Part shown: piece after piece, positions 9,328 to 20,097 of the stretch
Numbering within the stretch: the stretch's first letter is position 1
How the letters are laid out: each line of letters begins with the position of its first letter
From: Rhizobium sp. CF080
GTDB taxonomy: Bacteria; Pseudomonadota; Alphaproteobacteria; Rhizobiales; Rhizobiaceae
Reading direction: 5' to 3'
Assembly: GCF_000282095.2 (NCBI RefSeq)
Contig: NZ_AKKC02000001.1
Span: 185,294 to 249,293 of the forward strand
DNA: 64,000 nt
The notes under the pieces: model-generated
Databases searched by the model: none
Told to the model about the DNA's origin: nothing
Seen by the model: only the letters and a program-made list of their open reading frames with translations
Translations under genes and position numbers: made by a program

Positions 9328-10661
9328 ATCGCAACCGCCAACCGGACGGCAAGGCCCACGACCGCGCTGACGGCGAGGACCGGCACCATGCCGATCTTCA
9401 TGCGGAAAAGCAGGAAGGCCGAGACGACGAAGAGCAGGAAGGCGAGCGGGTCGAGGGTCATCCAGACCGGCCAGAAAAGCCTGAGACCGGCTGCCGGCCA
9501 GAGGGAGATTTGCTCGACCTCGTGGAAAAGGACGTGCAGGCCGAACCAGATGGCGAGGTTGAGGATGACGCCGACGACCGCGGCAGTGATCGCCGACAGC
9601 GCTGCCGACAGAACCGGGTTGCCGCGCAGCCGCTCGATATAGGGCGCTCCGGCGAAGATCCAGATGAAGCTCGGCACGAAGGTCGCCCAGGCGACCAGCA
9701 GCGCGCCGATCACGCCGCCGGTGACCGGCCCGAGACCGGCGGCCTCGCGGAAACCGACCAGGAAACCGACGAAGGAAAGGACCAGAACGAGCGGTCCCGG
9801 CGTCGTTTCGGCAAGCGCCAGCCCGTCCAGCATTTCCCCGGGCTTCAGCCAGCCGTAATCCTCGACCGCCACCTGCGCCACATAGGCAAGCACCGCATAG
9901 GCACCGCCGAACGTCACCATCGCCATCTTGGAGAAGAAGGTGAACATGGCGGCAAGACCTTCAGGCGCGGAGAAAATCCACAGCACGAGAAGCGGAAGCT
10001 GCCAGACGGCGATCCAGAGGATTAGCGTGGCGATGGCCGCCACTGGCGCCGGCCGCTTCGGCAGGTCTATCACTTCGGAACCGGTGCTCGCCCCCCGGCC
10101 TCCCCTGCGAGCCGCGACGAAACCGGCAAGTCCGGCCAAGAGCACGACGAGCGGAAATGGCAGGCCGAAGAAGAACAGCGCGATGAAGGCCGCCGCCGCG
10201 ATGCCGACCAGGAGGCTGCTCTTCAGCGTCTTGCGGCTGAGGCGGATCACCGCTTCGACGACGATCGCCAGCACCGCCGCCTTGAGGCCGAAGAACAGGC
10301 CAGTCAGCCAGCTCGTATCCTGATAGAGGGCGTAAGCCGTCGAAAGGGCTATGATGACCGCCAGCCCCGGAAGCACGAAAAGAAGGCCGGCGATGATGCC
10401 GCCCCGCACCCCGAACATCAGCCAGCCGATATAGGTGGCCAGCTGCTGTGCTTCCGGTCCCGGCAGAAGCATGCAGTAGTTCAGGGCATGCAGGAAACGC
10501 TCTTCCGAAAGCCAGCGTCTTTCTTCCACCAGGGTCCGATGCATCATGCCGATCTGGCCGGCGGGGCCGCCGAAACTCAAGACCCCGATCCGGCCGAACA
10601 CCGCCGTCAGTTCGCGGAGCGAGGGCGTCGCCGCAATCTCGTCCTTTACCGCCCGATCCAT
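9324..10661 (-). CDS. chrA: chromate transporter ChrA
   Basis: With the ATG at 10661, 7 bases after the upstream gene and preceded by GAGGCAG, the protein has 445 residues and the two-domain architecture of long CHR transporters. Each half carries the family signature: SFGGPAGQIGMMHRTLVEE near residue 30 and TFGGAYAVLAYVAQVAVED near residue 260, the latter followed by ETTPGPLVLVLSFVGFLVG. It exports chromate from the cytoplasm using the membrane potential. It is the second gene of a chrB-chrA unit. A fragment of a second chrA lies on the other side of chrB. Confidence 0.93.
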   Translation of the reverse strand: MDRAVKDEIAATPSLRELTAVFGRIGVLSFGGPAGQIGMMHRTLVEERRWLSEERFLHALNYCMLLPGPEAQQLATYIGWLMFGVRGGIIAGLLFVLPGLAVIIALSTAYALYQDTSWLTGLFFGLKAAVLAIVVEAVIRLSRKTLKSSLLVGIAAAAFIALFFFGLPFPLVVLLAGLAGFVAARRGGRGASTGSEVIDLPKRPAPVAAIATLILWIAVWQLPLLVLWIFSAPEGLAAMFTFFSKMAMVTFGGAYAVLAYVAQVAVEDYGWLKPGEMLDGLALAETTPGPLVLVLSFVGFLVGFREAAGLGPVTGGVIGALLVAWATFVPSFIWIFAGAPYIERLRGNPVLSAALSAITAAVVGVILNLAIWFGLHVLFHEVEQISLWPAAGLRLFWPVWMTLDPLAFLLFVVSAFLLFRMKIGMVPVLAVSAVVGLAVRLAVAI

Positions 10662-10668
10662 CACTGCC

Positions 10669-11487
10669 TCACGCTCTCCCGCCACGGGCCACCCAGTCGT
10701 GCTTTTCGTCCGTGGCGTCACGCGCCCACCGATACAGCGCGTCGTAGATCAGCATTCCCTGCTCGAGCTGCTCCAGATCGCTGGCATACATGCGCGACAG
10801 GCCGAGCGATATGGCCAGAAGCCCCGCCGCCTGCGGTTCGAGATCCAGCCGGTCGGTGTCAGCGCCACGAACAATCCTTGCCACTTTGTTCAAGGCCGGC
10901 AGGGACAGCGCGAATTCCTCGACCATGACGTCGAAGCTGCAGAGTTCTCCGCGATGGCTCCAGAACACGCCTTCGATATCGAACGGCGTCGCGCCGAACC
11001 GCTCGGCGACGGCTTCGACCTCGGGGGCCGCGACGAAGAGAAAGACCGCGCCCGGATCCACGAAGCGACGGATGAGCCAGGGACAGGCGATCCGGTCGAT
11101 CTTCGGCCTGGCGCGGGTGACCCAGAGCGTCGCACCGTCGGTGTTGCGCGCAGGGAGCTTCTCGACAGGCAGGAGTGGTAGTCCGAGGTCACGCCAGCCT
11201 TCGAAGCCTCCTTCGAGTATTTCGGCTTCGGCACCGGCAAGGCGCAGATAGGCCGCAACACCCTCGCTCAGCTTGCGGCCCTTCTGACAGAGTACAACGA
11301 CCCAGCGGCCGCGGAAGGCTGCCGCCCAACCGGCCACATCGGCATGATCCCTTTTCAGCGAGGCCGGCAGCAGGAAAGGGCTTTCGGCAAAATCTTCCGT
11401 CGTGCGAACGTCGATGATGACGGGCGCCTTGGGCGTGCCGATGAGACGGGCCAGTTTTTCACAGGAAATCGCGTTGAAATTCGCCAT
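10669..11487 (-). CDS. rhodanese-ChrB fusion, chromate resistance protein
   Basis: This 272-residue protein has an N-terminal rhodanese-like domain (residues ~1-105; VIIDVRTTEDFAESPF, active-site loop VVLCQKGRKLSEGVA with Cys) and a C-terminal ChrB domain (LWVTRARPKIDRIACPWLIRRFVDPGA, FDIEGVFWSHRGELCSFD). ChrB proteins are chromate-responsive regulators or accessory factors of chrA operons. Here the usual ChrB N-terminal part is replaced by a rhodanese, suggesting a sulfur-handling or sensory role. It is translated just ahead of chrA. No helix-turn-helix was recognised, so a direct repressor role is uncertain. Confidence 0.85.
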   Translation of the reverse strand: MANFNAISCEKLARLIGTPKAPVIIDVRTTEDFAESPFLLPASLKRDHADVAGWAAAFRGRWVVVLCQKGRKLSEGVAAYLRLAGAEAEILEGGFEGWRDLGLPLLPVEKLPARNTDGATLWVTRARPKIDRIACPWLIRRFVDPGAVFLFVAAPEVEAVAERFGATPFDIEGVFWSHRGELCSFDVMVEEFALSLPALNKVARIVRGADTDRLDLEPQAAGLLAISLGLSRMYASDLEQLEQGMLIYDALYRWARDATDEKHDWVARGGRA

Positions 11488-11660
11488 GTTACGTCCCCTC
11501 TATGAGGCATATGTGAAAACCATATGAAGGACGCGAACTTCGGCATGGCGCCTCGTGGGGCATTCGCAGACCCCATGCTTCTGTTAAACGAAATCCTGGA
11601 AATCAAGTCAAGGTCGCAATGCGAATTCGCCTGATGCTCCAGGTGTGAACACCGGCAATT

Positions 11661-11830
11661 GCCATGGTTCTGCGCGTGCCTCAAACACCTTTCCCGAAGC
11701 CCGCGCCTTTCTTCCACCAAAGTCCGGTGCAACATGCCGACCTGCCCGGAGGGGTTGCCGAAACGGAAAACCCCGATGTGGCCGAAGACGGCCGTCAGTT
11801 CGCCAAGCGCAGGCGTAAACCCAGCATCCG
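11661..11830 (-). pseudogene. decayed N-terminal fragment of a second chrA
   Basis: The minus-strand frame in this otherwise gene-free stretch reads TPALGELTAVFGHIGVFRFG, then NPSGQVGMLHRTLVEERRGL and RERCLRHAQNHG. It aligns without gaps with about 54 residues at the ChrA N-terminus (TPSLRELTAVFGRIGVLSFG, then GPAGQIGMMHRTLVEERRWL), roughly 60 percent identical by eye. The FGGP signature is altered to FGNP, similarity stops after about 54 codons, and no start or later ChrA segments follow. The frame drifts into unrelated sequence before chrB. This is a relic of a chrA duplicate or of an older chrA replaced by the present copy. The rest of 11488-12008 holds only the groES promoter region. Confidence 0.72.
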
Positions 11831-11888
11831 TATCGTTAAGCGTATTTCCTATGAGGTTCCGAGCCGTCTCGAAAATTTTACGGCCGTT

Positions 11889-11917
11889 CTTGACTCATCC
11901 GCCGGGCACCCTTATCT
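11889..11917 (+). promoter_or_regulatory. groESL promoter, RpoH-type
   Basis: CTTGAC at 11889-11894 and CCTTATCT ending at 11917 match the alphaproteobacterial heat-shock sigma (RpoH) pattern of CTTGAA/C, a ~17-base spacer and CYTATNT. The segment lies immediately upstream of the CIRCE element and 92 bases before groES. Transcription would begin near 11924, at the edge of CIRCE. Confidence 0.65.
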
Positions 11918-11925
11918 CGACGCGG

Positions 11926-11952
11926 CTGGCACTCTCCAACAGGGAGTGCTAA
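11926..11952. promoter_or_regulatory. CIRCE operator (HrcA binding site)
   Basis: CTGGCACTC at 11926-11934, a 9-base spacer and GAGTGCTAA at 11944-11952 match the CIRCE consensus TTAGCACTC-N9-GAGTGCTAA, with two changes in the left arm. It lies at the expected start of the groESL transcript, so groESL is probably both RpoH-activated and HrcA-repressed. The hrcA gene itself is not in the window. Confidence 0.95.
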
Positions 11953-12008
11953 CAGCACCGAGATACGGGTTTCCACCCGTCCATGTCATTTGATCGAGGG
12001 ATTAGACA

Positions 12009-12305
12009 ATGGCAAGCACCAATTTCCGCCCCCTTCACGACCGCGTCGTTGTTCGTCGCGTCGAATCCGAAGCCAAGACCAAGGGCGGCATCATCATTCC
12101 TGACACCGCCAAGGAAAAGCCGCAGGAAGGCGAAATCGTCGCCGTCGGCACCGGCACCCGCGACGACAAGGGCAACATCACCGCTCTCGACGTCAAGGCT
12201 GGCGATCGCGTCCTGTTCGGCAAGTGGTCGGGCACCGAAGTCAAGCTCGATGGCGAAGACCTTCTGATCATGAAGGAATCCGACATCATGGGCATCATCG
12301 GCTGA
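12009..12305 (+). CDS. groES: co-chaperonin GroES
   Basis: The 98-residue Hsp10 starts [17 protein letters not shown] and contains the mobile loop [19 protein letters not shown] and the C-terminal [11 protein letters not shown], all characteristic. Seven copies form the lid of the GroEL cage. It is the first gene of groESL, 59 bases before groEL, behind CIRCE and a heat-shock promoter. Confidence 0.98.
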   Translation: MASTNFRPLHDRVVVRRVESEAKTKGGIIIPDTAKEKPQEGEIVAVGTGTRDDKGNITALDVKAGDRVLFGKWSGTEVKLDGEDLLIMKESDIMGIIG

Positions 12306-12340
12306 TCTACGGCCGGTTGCTCTTCATTCGAAATCGCTGA

Positions 12341-14008
<1,668 letters not shown>

Positions 14009-14050
14009 GACCTTCGGGTCTCACATCTGAGCCAACCGGTTCAGTTCGGA

Positions 14051-14077
14051 AAGGGCGGTCTTCGGACCGCCCTTTTT
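14051..14077 (+). terminator. groESL terminator
   Basis: GGGCGGTC (14053-14060), a TTCG tetraloop and GACCGCCC (14065-14072) form a perfect 8-pair stem followed by TTTTT. It lies 42 bases after the groEL stop. Confidence 0.93.
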
Positions 14078-14135
14078 GCTTGTCTAAGGATCGAGCACGG
14101 CTGACAAAGACTCAGACCGCAATTACAGTCGCGCC

Positions 14136-15677
14136 ATGAGTTTCTTCGAGAGCCTGCTCGTCCTGCTGCTTGTCGCGATCGTGCTTTTGCAGATTTCGCG
14201 CCGGCTTTCCGTGCCCTATCCGTCGATGCTGGCGCTGGCGGGTGCCGCCGTCGCGCTGGTGCCGGGCATGCCCTATATCTCGCTCGACCCGCACACCGCG
14301 CTGGCGCTGTTCATCGCGCCGGCGCTGCTGGATGCCGCCTTTGATTTTCCGATCGGGATCGCCCGGCGGTTCTGGGTGCCGTTGCTCGTCTTTGCGATCG
14401 GTGGCGTCTTCGCGACCGCGGCTGTCGTCGCCTTTGCCGGATGGGCGTTTGCCGGATTGCCGATTGCGGCCGCACTCGTGCTCGGTGCGATCGTTGCCCC
14501 GCCCGATGCCGCCGCTGCGACGGCCGTGCTGTCATCGATGTCGATCCCGCGCACCACCGATACCGTGCTGCGCGGTGAGAGCCTGTTCAACGACGCCGCG
14601 GCACTGCTGATCTTCGACGCGGCGCTGTCGGTGCAATCGGCCGGCAGTCTTGATACAGGTGTGGCTCTGCATCTTTCCCTCGCGGTTCCAGGCGGTATCC
14701 TGCTCGGCATCCTCGCCGCCTGGGTCGTCCGGCATCTCATGCGGTTCGTTGCCGGCACGCTCGGTGGCATCCTCCTGCAGTTCGTGCAGACCTTCCTTCT
14801 GTGGATCCTCGCCGAACGCCTCGGCCTGTCGGCCGTGCTCGCCATCGTCGCCTTCGCGATGACGCTTGCGAGAAGCAGCGAAGCGCGCTCCTCGGCGCGC
14901 ATGCGGGTGCAGTCCTATGCGGTCTGGACCGCCGTCGTGTTCGTGCTCAACGTCATGGCCTTCCTGCTGATGGGCATGCAGGTTCGCGACATCGTCGGCG
15001 GAATGCCGGCCGATCACCTATGGGATGCGGCGCTGTTTTCGATGATCACCATCGTGATCGTCGTCGCGGTGCGTTTTATCGTCTGCATTGGCTACAACCG
15101 CCTCACCGCCTGGCATGAACGCAGCCGTGGCAGGCCCGAACCTGCAACGATGACGCAGGCGCTGCTGGCCGGCTGGTGCGGCATGCGCGGCCTGGTGACG
15201 CTCGCGACCGCCTTCGCCCTGCCGATGGATTTCCCGCAACGCGACGTGGTGGTGCTGACGGCTTTTTCGGTGGTTCTCGCAACCCTCGTCGTTCAAGGCC
15301 TGACGCTGACCCCGATCATCCGGTGGCTCGGCCTCGATCGTCGCGCAGAAGGACATGGCGAACTCGCCGTCCTGCGCGGCAAGATCGCGCTCGCCGGCCT
15401 TTCGAAACTGGACGGCGCAACCGAAGTGGAAGCCGAACTGCTGCGCTCCAAGTTCCGCATCGAGCAGCAGGCCTCTTCAACGGCTGAGGATGCGAACGCC
15501 CTCGCTACCTACCGGCGGCTGGCATTGCAGGCGATCGCAGCGCAACGAGACGAGTTGGAAAAGCTCCGCTCGGTCCACAAGGTCAATGTCGACGAATACA
15601 ATCTGCTGCTCGAAGAGATCGACTGGCGGGAACTTTCGGTCTTGCCGGAAGACGCGCGCCGGATCGAAGAGAGCTGA
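14136..15677 (+). CDS. Na+/H+ antiporter, CPA1 (NhaP/NHE-like)
   Basis: The 513-residue protein has 12 or so hydrophobic segments in residues 1-395 and a soluble tail of about 115 residues rich in charged helix. The ion-binding motif typical of CPA1 is clear: VLGAIVAPPDAAA followed by LRGESLFNDAAALLIFDAAL (the ND pair), and GWCGMRGLVTLATAFALP near residue 345. It exchanges cytoplasmic Na+ or K+ for protons, for pH and salt homeostasis. It is monocistronic between the groEL terminator and the HD-GYP gene. Confidence 0.88.
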   Translation: MSFFESLLVLLLVAIVLLQISRRLSVPYPSMLALAGAAVALVPGMPYISLDPHTALALFIAPALLDAAFDFPIGIARRFWVPLLVFAIGGVFATAAVVAFAGWAFAGLPIAAALVLGAIVAPPDAAAATAVLSSMSIPRTTDTVLRGESLFNDAAALLIFDAALSVQSAGSLDTGVALHLSLAVPGGILLGILAAWVVRHLMRFVAGTLGGILLQFVQTFLLWILAERLGLSAVLAIVAFAMTLARSSEARSSARMRVQSYAVWTAVVFVLNVMAFLLMGMQVRDIVGGMPADHLWDAALFSMITIVIVVAVRFIVCIGYNRLTAWHERSRGRPEPATMTQALLAGWCGMRGLVTLATAFALPMDFPQRDVVVLTAFSVVLATLVVQGLTLTPIIRWLGLDRRAEGHGELAVLRGKIALAGLSKLDGATEVEAELLRSKFRIEQQASSTAEDANALATYRRLALQAIAAQRDELEKLRSVHKVNVDEYNLLLEEIDWRELSVLPEDARRIEES

Positions 15678-15832
15678 TCTCATATTCCAACAAACCGGCC
15701 TTTCCGACCTTCCGCATCGGCAATTCACAATTCCGAGATTGCCGCGTATTCAATCGAATACCCTCCGCATCTGAGAGGAATTCCTTAGAAAGTTTCTGCG
15801 ACTTTACGCACGCCTGAAGTCGGGGAACAATC

Positions 15833-17182
15833 ATGACATCGCAGCGTATCACGCGATCCGAACTCCTGAATGCGCTGAGTTATGCGCTCGACCTGACCGA
15901 GGGCCAGCCGGCGGGCCACGGTATCCGCTGCGCCTGGATCGGCATGCATATCGGCCGCGAGATTGGCATCCCGGCCGAAGAGCTCACCGATCTTTATTAC
16001 ACGCTGCTTTTGAAGGACATCGGCTGCAGCAGCAATGCCGCCCGCATCTGCAACCTGTTCCTCACCGACGACATCGAGTTCAAGCGGGGTATCAAGACCG
16101 TCAACGAGAGCCTGCCGCAGGTGCTGCGCTTCGTGCTGTCCCATACGGGCATGAAGGCCGGGCTCGCCGAGCGTTTTCGCGCCCTGATCACCACCTTCAA
16201 GGAATCCGGCACCATCGCCCGGGAACTCGTCGAGATCCGCTGCCAGCGCGGTGCCGATATCGTGCGGCGCATGCGCTTTTCCGAGGCGGTCGCAACCGGC
16301 ATTCTCGACCTCGACGAACACTGGAACGGCAAGGGCCAGCCCACCGGCCTGAAAGGCGAGGCCATCTCGCTTTACGCCCGGATCGCGCTGATCACCCAGG
16401 TGGCGGACGTCTTCCATACCAGTGCGGGGTCGGAAAGCGCCCGGCGCGAAGTCATCCGGCGGGCGGGGACCTGGTTCGATCCGGCATTGGTCGCCGCGTT
16501 CAAAAAGGTTTCGGCCCGTCCCGATTTCTGGGCAGCACTTGCAGCCCCGGATCTCGCCGAACGACTGGCGACGAGCTTCGGTGACGACGGTGCCTATCTG
16601 GTCGACGACGACTATCTCGACGATGTCGCGGCCGCCTTCGCGGATGTGGTCGACTCCAAGAGCCCGTTTACCGCCGGCCACAGCCGTCGCGTCGCCTTGT
16701 TCACCGACATGATCGCCGAAGAGCTGGGCATGCCGGAGGAAGAGCGCCGGTATCTGAGGCGTGCGGCACTTCTGCACGACATCGGCAAGCTCGGCGTTTC
16801 CAACCAGATTCTCGACAAGCCGGGCAAGTTGGACGACGCGGAATTTGCCGTCGTTCGCAGCCATCCCGGCCTCGGCGAGGATATTCTCTCGAAAATCTCC
16901 GCGTTCCAGGAGCTCGCAAGGCTCGCGGGCGCGCATCACGAAAGGCTCGACGGGCGGGGATATCCCCGCGGCCTCATCGGCGAGGCGATCTGCCCGCTGA
17001 CCCGGATCCTGACCACCGCCGACATTTTCGACGCACTGACGGCAGACCGGCCCTACCGGGCCGCGATGCCGGTATCGAAAGCACTTGATATCATGAAGCA
17101 GGACATCGGCACGGCGATCGATGCCGGGTGTCATGCAGCACTTTGCCGGGCGCTTGTGAAGGTCGAGCAGGCGGCGGCATAA
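15833..17182 (+). CDS. HD-GYP domain protein with a degenerate first HD domain
   Basis: This 449-residue protein contains two HD-GYP-like halves. The C-terminal half is complete: GHSRRVALF, LLHDIGKLG (His-Asp near 315-316), HPGLGEDIL and HHERLDGRGYPRGL, the full signature of cyclic-di-GMP phosphodiesterases. The N-terminal half keeps GHGIRCAWIGMHIG and EHWNGKGQPTGLKGE, but the metal-binding HD pair is Lys61-Asp62, so it is probably not catalytic and may be regulatory. There is no membrane or receiver domain. Its upstream region has a GTATTC-AATC-GAATAC inverted repeat at 15746-15761. The nucleotide substrate is inferred from family knowledge. Confidence 0.87.
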   Translation: MTSQRITRSELLNALSYALDLTEGQPAGHGIRCAWIGMHIGREIGIPAEELTDLYYTLLLKDIGCSSNAARICNLFLTDDIEFKRGIKTVNESLPQVLRFVLSHTGMKAGLAERFRALITTFKESGTIARELVEIRCQRGADIVRRMRFSEAVATGILDLDEHWNGKGQPTGLKGEAISLYARIALITQVADVFHTSAGSESARREVIRRAGTWFDPALVAAFKKVSARPDFWAALAAPDLAERLATSFGDDGAYLVDDDYLDDVAAAFADVVDSKSPFTAGHSRRVALFTDMIAEELGMPEEERRYLRRAALLHDIGKLGVSNQILDKPGKLDDAEFAVVRSHPGLGEDILSKISAFQELARLAGAHHERLDGRGYPRGLIGEAICPLTRILTTADIFDALTADRPYRAAMPVSKALDIMKQDIGTAIDAGCHAALCRALVKVEQAAA

Positions 17183-17245
17183 ACGATCGTCTTCTTTTAT
17201 CGAACAAACCGTCAATCATTGTTCATCTTCCGGATACGGGCAAAA

Positions 17246-17264
17246 TGAGACACATAGGGTCTCA
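17246..17264. promoter_or_regulatory. inverted repeat upstream of doxX-like gene
   Basis: TGAGAC (17246-17251) and GTCTCA (17259-17264) are perfect inverted arms around a 7-base spacer, 50 bases before the DoxX start. The size and position suit a repressor operator. The regulator is unknown and none is encoded next door. Confidence 0.45.
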
Positions 17265-17313
17265 GAGAATTCAACCGCGTGTCCAATCAAGGGCACTGAT
17301 CCGGAGACCCAAA

Positions 17314-17763
17314 ATGTCCACCACCACCACCAATTCCCTGCTTCTCATCGGCCGCGTCCTTCTGTCCGGCATGTTCGTCATGTCCGGCTTCCAGAAGCTC
17401 GTCGATCCCTCGGGCACCGCCGGGATGATCACCGGCGCCGGCCTTCCCGCCGCCACGCTGCTCGCCTATGTCGCGGGCCTCTTCGAACTCGCTACCGGCC
17501 TTGCCGTGCTGACCGGCTTTCAGACGCGCATCGCAGCGCTGCTGCTGGCTGCCTTCTCGGCTTTCACCGCGTTCGTCTTCCATTCGGGCGCCATCAACGT
17601 CCCGGGCTTCCCGGAGGCCGCCAACGGCCTGCTGACGCTCTTTAACAGCCTGATGATGATGAAAAACCTGACGATTGCCGGTGGTTTCCTGGCTCTCGCC
17701 GCCGTCGGCGCCGGTGCGTTTTCGATCGACGCCCGCCGCGGTTCTGTCGCAATCGCTGCCTAA
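17314..17763 (+). CDS. DoxX family membrane protein
   Basis: The ATG at 17314 with GGAGA upstream gives 149 residues and four hydrophobic segments. The start LLLIGRVLLSGMFVMSGFQKLVDPSG and the motif FELATGLAVLTGFQTRIAA are the DoxX/SURF4-like pattern. Members are small inner-membrane proteins; some act with thiosulfate oxidation or redox stress, but most have no assigned function. An inverted repeat lies in the promoter and an intrinsic terminator follows. Confidence 0.85.
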   Translation: MSTTTTNSLLLIGRVLLSGMFVMSGFQKLVDPSGTAGMITGAGLPAATLLAYVAGLFELATGLAVLTGFQTRIAALLLAAFSAFTAFVFHSGAINVPGFPEAANGLLTLFNSLMMMKNLTIAGGFLALAAVGAGAFSIDARRGSVAIAA

Positions 17764-17789
17764 GCTTTCTAAATTCCCTGCCCAAGACT

Positions 17790-17825
17790 GCCCGCCGGAC
17801 GTAAAAGTCCGGCGGGCTTTTTGTT
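17790..17825 (+). terminator. terminator after doxX-like gene
   Basis: GCCCGCCGGAC (17790-17800) pairs perfectly with GTCCGGCGGGC (17807-17817) around a GTAAAA loop, and a T-rich run follows. It ends at the 3' end of the convergent GFA gene. Confidence 0.92.
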
Positions 17826-17826
17826 T

Positions 17827-18231
17827 TCAGTCCTTTTGCTTGGCAGGCAGTTCGCCGATATCCGCAAGCCAGGCAGGCGCGGAACGGCACCAGACCTGCC
17901 GCAGCGGCTTGATCTCCAGCCGCTGATCAATGCTGCCCCAACGAATGCCCCAGACTTTTGCGGCCTCGCCCTCGCCATTGACGAAGAGCTGCGATCCGCA
18001 TTCGGGACAGAAATACTGCTGGCGGACGCGACCGCTCTCGGCCACCCGCTTGTACATCTTCGGCTGGTTGCCGGTGATCTTCAGGTCGCTATCGGAAACG
18101 ACAGCCGTGACGCGGAACGGAGAGCCGGTCAGCTTCTGGCAATCCGAGCAATGGCAGATGGCGACACGCTGCGGATCAAGTTCCGCCTCATAGGTCGTCC
18201 GCCCGCAATGGCATCCGCCGGTGATATGCAT
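17827..18231 (-). CDS. GFA family (CENP-V/GFA domain) zinc protein
   Basis: The 134-residue protein has the zinc-binding pattern of the GFA fold: GGC7HC9G near the N-terminus, C26HC28SDC31 (ICHCSDCQKLTG) and C75PEC78 (YFCPECGSQLF). The family is named after the glutathione-dependent formaldehyde-activating enzyme Gfa, but most members have no proven activity, so a glutathione adduct function is only a possibility. GAGGAGGAG precedes the ATG closely. The gene lies downstream of hisG on the same strand, 23 bases away, and may be cotranscribed. Confidence 0.88.
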   Translation of the reverse strand: MHITGGCHCGRTTYEAELDPQRVAICHCSDCQKLTGSPFRVTAVVSDSDLKITGNQPKMYKRVAESGRVRQQYFCPECGSQLFVNGEGEAAKVWGIRWGSIDQRLEIKPLRQVWCRSAPAWLADIGELPAKQKD

Positions 18232-18254
18232 GGGTGATCTCCTCCTCTTCGAAT

Positions 18255-18953
18255 TCAGAGCGCGGCGCGCACGGCCTCCACGATCTTCGCGATACGCGGG
18301 TCTTCCTCGTGACCCGGTTTGCGGGCACGCACAAGGCAGGCCTCCGACTTCAGGATCACGCCATCCGACAGGATCTTCAGGTGGTTGGCCTTAAGCGTCG
18401 ACCCTGTGGAGGTGATATCGACGATGATATCCGCCTGGCCGGCAGCCGGGGCCCCTTCCGTGGCGCCGAGGCTTTCGACGATGCGGTAGAGCTGGATGCC
18501 GTGCTGGCTCGAGAAGAACTGCTGGGTGAGCCGCCAGTATTTCGTGGCGATTCCGAGACGGCGGCCATGGCGGGCGCGAAAATCCGCCGCCACGTCGCCG
18601 AGATCGGCCATGGTTTCAACGTCGAGCCAGATTTCCGGCACCGCGACCACCACATCCGCCTGGCCGAAACCGAGGCGGGCGCAGAATTCCACGCGGCCGT
18701 CGGCGCCGGCCATGCCTTCGCGCACCAGGTCTTCGCCGGTGACGCCGAAATCGACGGCGCCGCTGGCGAGCTCGCGGGCAATCTCGGAGGCCGAGAGATA
18801 GGCGATCTCGACGCCGTCCATCCCCTCGATGCGGCCGCGATAGGAGCGGTCGTTGCCGACGGCGGAAATGGCAAGTCCGGCGCGTTCGAAGACTGCCGCG
18901 GTATCTTCCTTGATGCGGCCCTTGGAGGGCAGAGCGATCGTGATCGTGCTCAT
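18255..18953 (-). CDS. hisG: ATP phosphoribosyltransferase catalytic subunit, short form
   Basis: At 232 residues this is the short HisG that lacks the C-terminal regulatory domain and requires HisZ. It starts [21 protein letters not shown] and has [20 protein letters not shown] and the PRPP-binding segment [15 protein letters not shown]. It catalyses the first step of histidine synthesis, ATP plus PRPP to phosphoribosyl-ATP. The ATG overlaps the hisZ stop (ATGA), so the two subunits are translationally coupled. Confidence 0.96.
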   Translation of the reverse strand: MSTITIALPSKGRIKEDTAAVFERAGLAISAVGNDRSYRGRIEGMDGVEIAYLSASEIARELASGAVDFGVTGEDLVREGMAGADGRVEFCARLGFGQADVVVAVPEIWLDVETMADLGDVAADFRARHGRRLGIATKYWRLTQQFFSSQHGIQLYRIVESLGATEGAPAAGQADIIVDITSTGSTLKANHLKILSDGVILKSEACLVRARKPGHEEDPRIAKIVEAVRAAL

Positions 18954-20071
18954 CTGGATGCCCTCGCGACTTCGATCCGGTCGAGCCAGAGCGAGAAACC
19001 GACAGCCGGAATATGCTCCCTGGCGCCGAGCAGGGTCAGCAGCCGGTCGAAACGACCGCCGCCGGCGAGCACTGCAGACGAACCCGCCTCGGTGACCTCA
19101 AAGACGAGGCCGGTATAATAATCGAGCGGGCGGCCGAAGGCGGCGCGGTAGGTCATGGCCGAGAGATCGGCGCCGGCATTGGCGAGTGCCGCCAGCCGCG
19201 CGTCGAAGCGGGAAACGGCGGGGCCGAGCTTCAGGTCGGCGGCATCGGCAAAACCTGCCAATGCGGCAGGCGCTTCGGCGAGCGGCAATTGCAGCGTCAG
19301 GAATTCACGCAGCAGGAGCAGAGCGGTTCCGTCGAGCCGGGTTTCGGCCAGTTCCAGCTTTTCCTTGAGCCTTCTCGCGATTTCGGTCGGCGAACGGCTG
19401 GCATTGGTGGAATAACCGGTTTCCTGCATGGTGCGGTCAATACGGGCCACGAGGTCCGCCTCGTTGTCCGAAGCGATCAGTTGGGCGATCTCCGGATCGA
19501 GGCCTGTGACCGGCTGGGGCTTGGCGAGCCGCTCCAGCAGCGCTTCGAGATGGGCCATGTCGCCGAACGCGTGGATCAACCGCCGCTGCCAGCCGAACGG
19601 CAGGCCGAGCGCCTTGACCACCGCCTCGAACACCGCCTGGTCGCCGAGCGTCAGGCTGAGCGTGCGGCCGGGCAGCAGCGCTTTCAGGATGCCGGTCGCA
19701 TCGCCGATGGCGCGGGCGTCGGAACTGGCGATATCCTTGTCGCCAAGATCCTCGATGCCGGCCTGGTAGAATTCGTGGGAACCCTCGCGGCGCTGGCGGA
19801 AAACCTCACCGAGATAGGAATACCGTTTTGGCGTGCCGGTCGCCGTTTCGATGTGGCGCAGGCAGACCGGAATGGTGAATTCCGGACGCAGGCAGAGATT
19901 GGCGCCGGTCTCGCTTTCGGTGAGGAAAATGCGGCGGCGCAGATCCTCGCCGGCCATGTCGAGAAAGGGTTCGGCCGGTTGGATGACCGGCGTGTTGACC
20001 CGCTCGGTGCGGCGGGCGGCGAACTCGTCGAGGAGGTCGGCGGAGAAGTCCGGCATGTCGATCAGGGGCAT
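18950..20071 (-). CDS. hisZ: ATP phosphoribosyltransferase regulatory subunit
   Basis: The 373-residue protein resembles a histidyl-tRNA synthetase core without the anticodon domain: [20 protein letters not shown], the class II motif-like [15 protein letters not shown], and GGGRFDRLL near the C-terminus. HisZ forms a hetero-octamer with short HisG and carries histidine feedback control. It follows hisS on the same strand, separated by a RIME-like repeat (20098-20269), and overlaps hisG by 4 bases. Confidence 0.95.
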   Translation of the reverse strand: MPLIDMPDFSADLLDEFAARRTERVNTPVIQPAEPFLDMAGEDLRRRIFLTESETGANLCLRPEFTIPVCLRHIETATGTPKRYSYLGEVFRQRREGSHEFYQAGIEDLGDKDIASSDARAIGDATGILKALLPGRTLSLTLGDQAVFEAVVKALGLPFGWQRRLIHAFGDMAHLEALLERLAKPQPVTGLDPEIAQLIASDNEADLVARIDRTMQETGYSTNASRSPTEIARRLKEKLELAETRLDGTALLLLREFLTLQLPLAEAPAALAGFADAADLKLGPAVSRFDARLAALANAGADLSAMTYRAAFGRPLDYYTGLVFEVTEAGSSAVLAGGGRFDRLLTLLGAREHIPAVGFSLWLDRIEVARASR

Positions 20072-20097
20072 GGAATCGCTCCCACCTTGCCACGAAG

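Noticed and set aside
15785..17215. 476-codon frame antisense to the HD-GYP gene
   Set aside because: The opposite strand has a complete HD-GYP signature and ribosome-binding context; the antisense frame shows no family.
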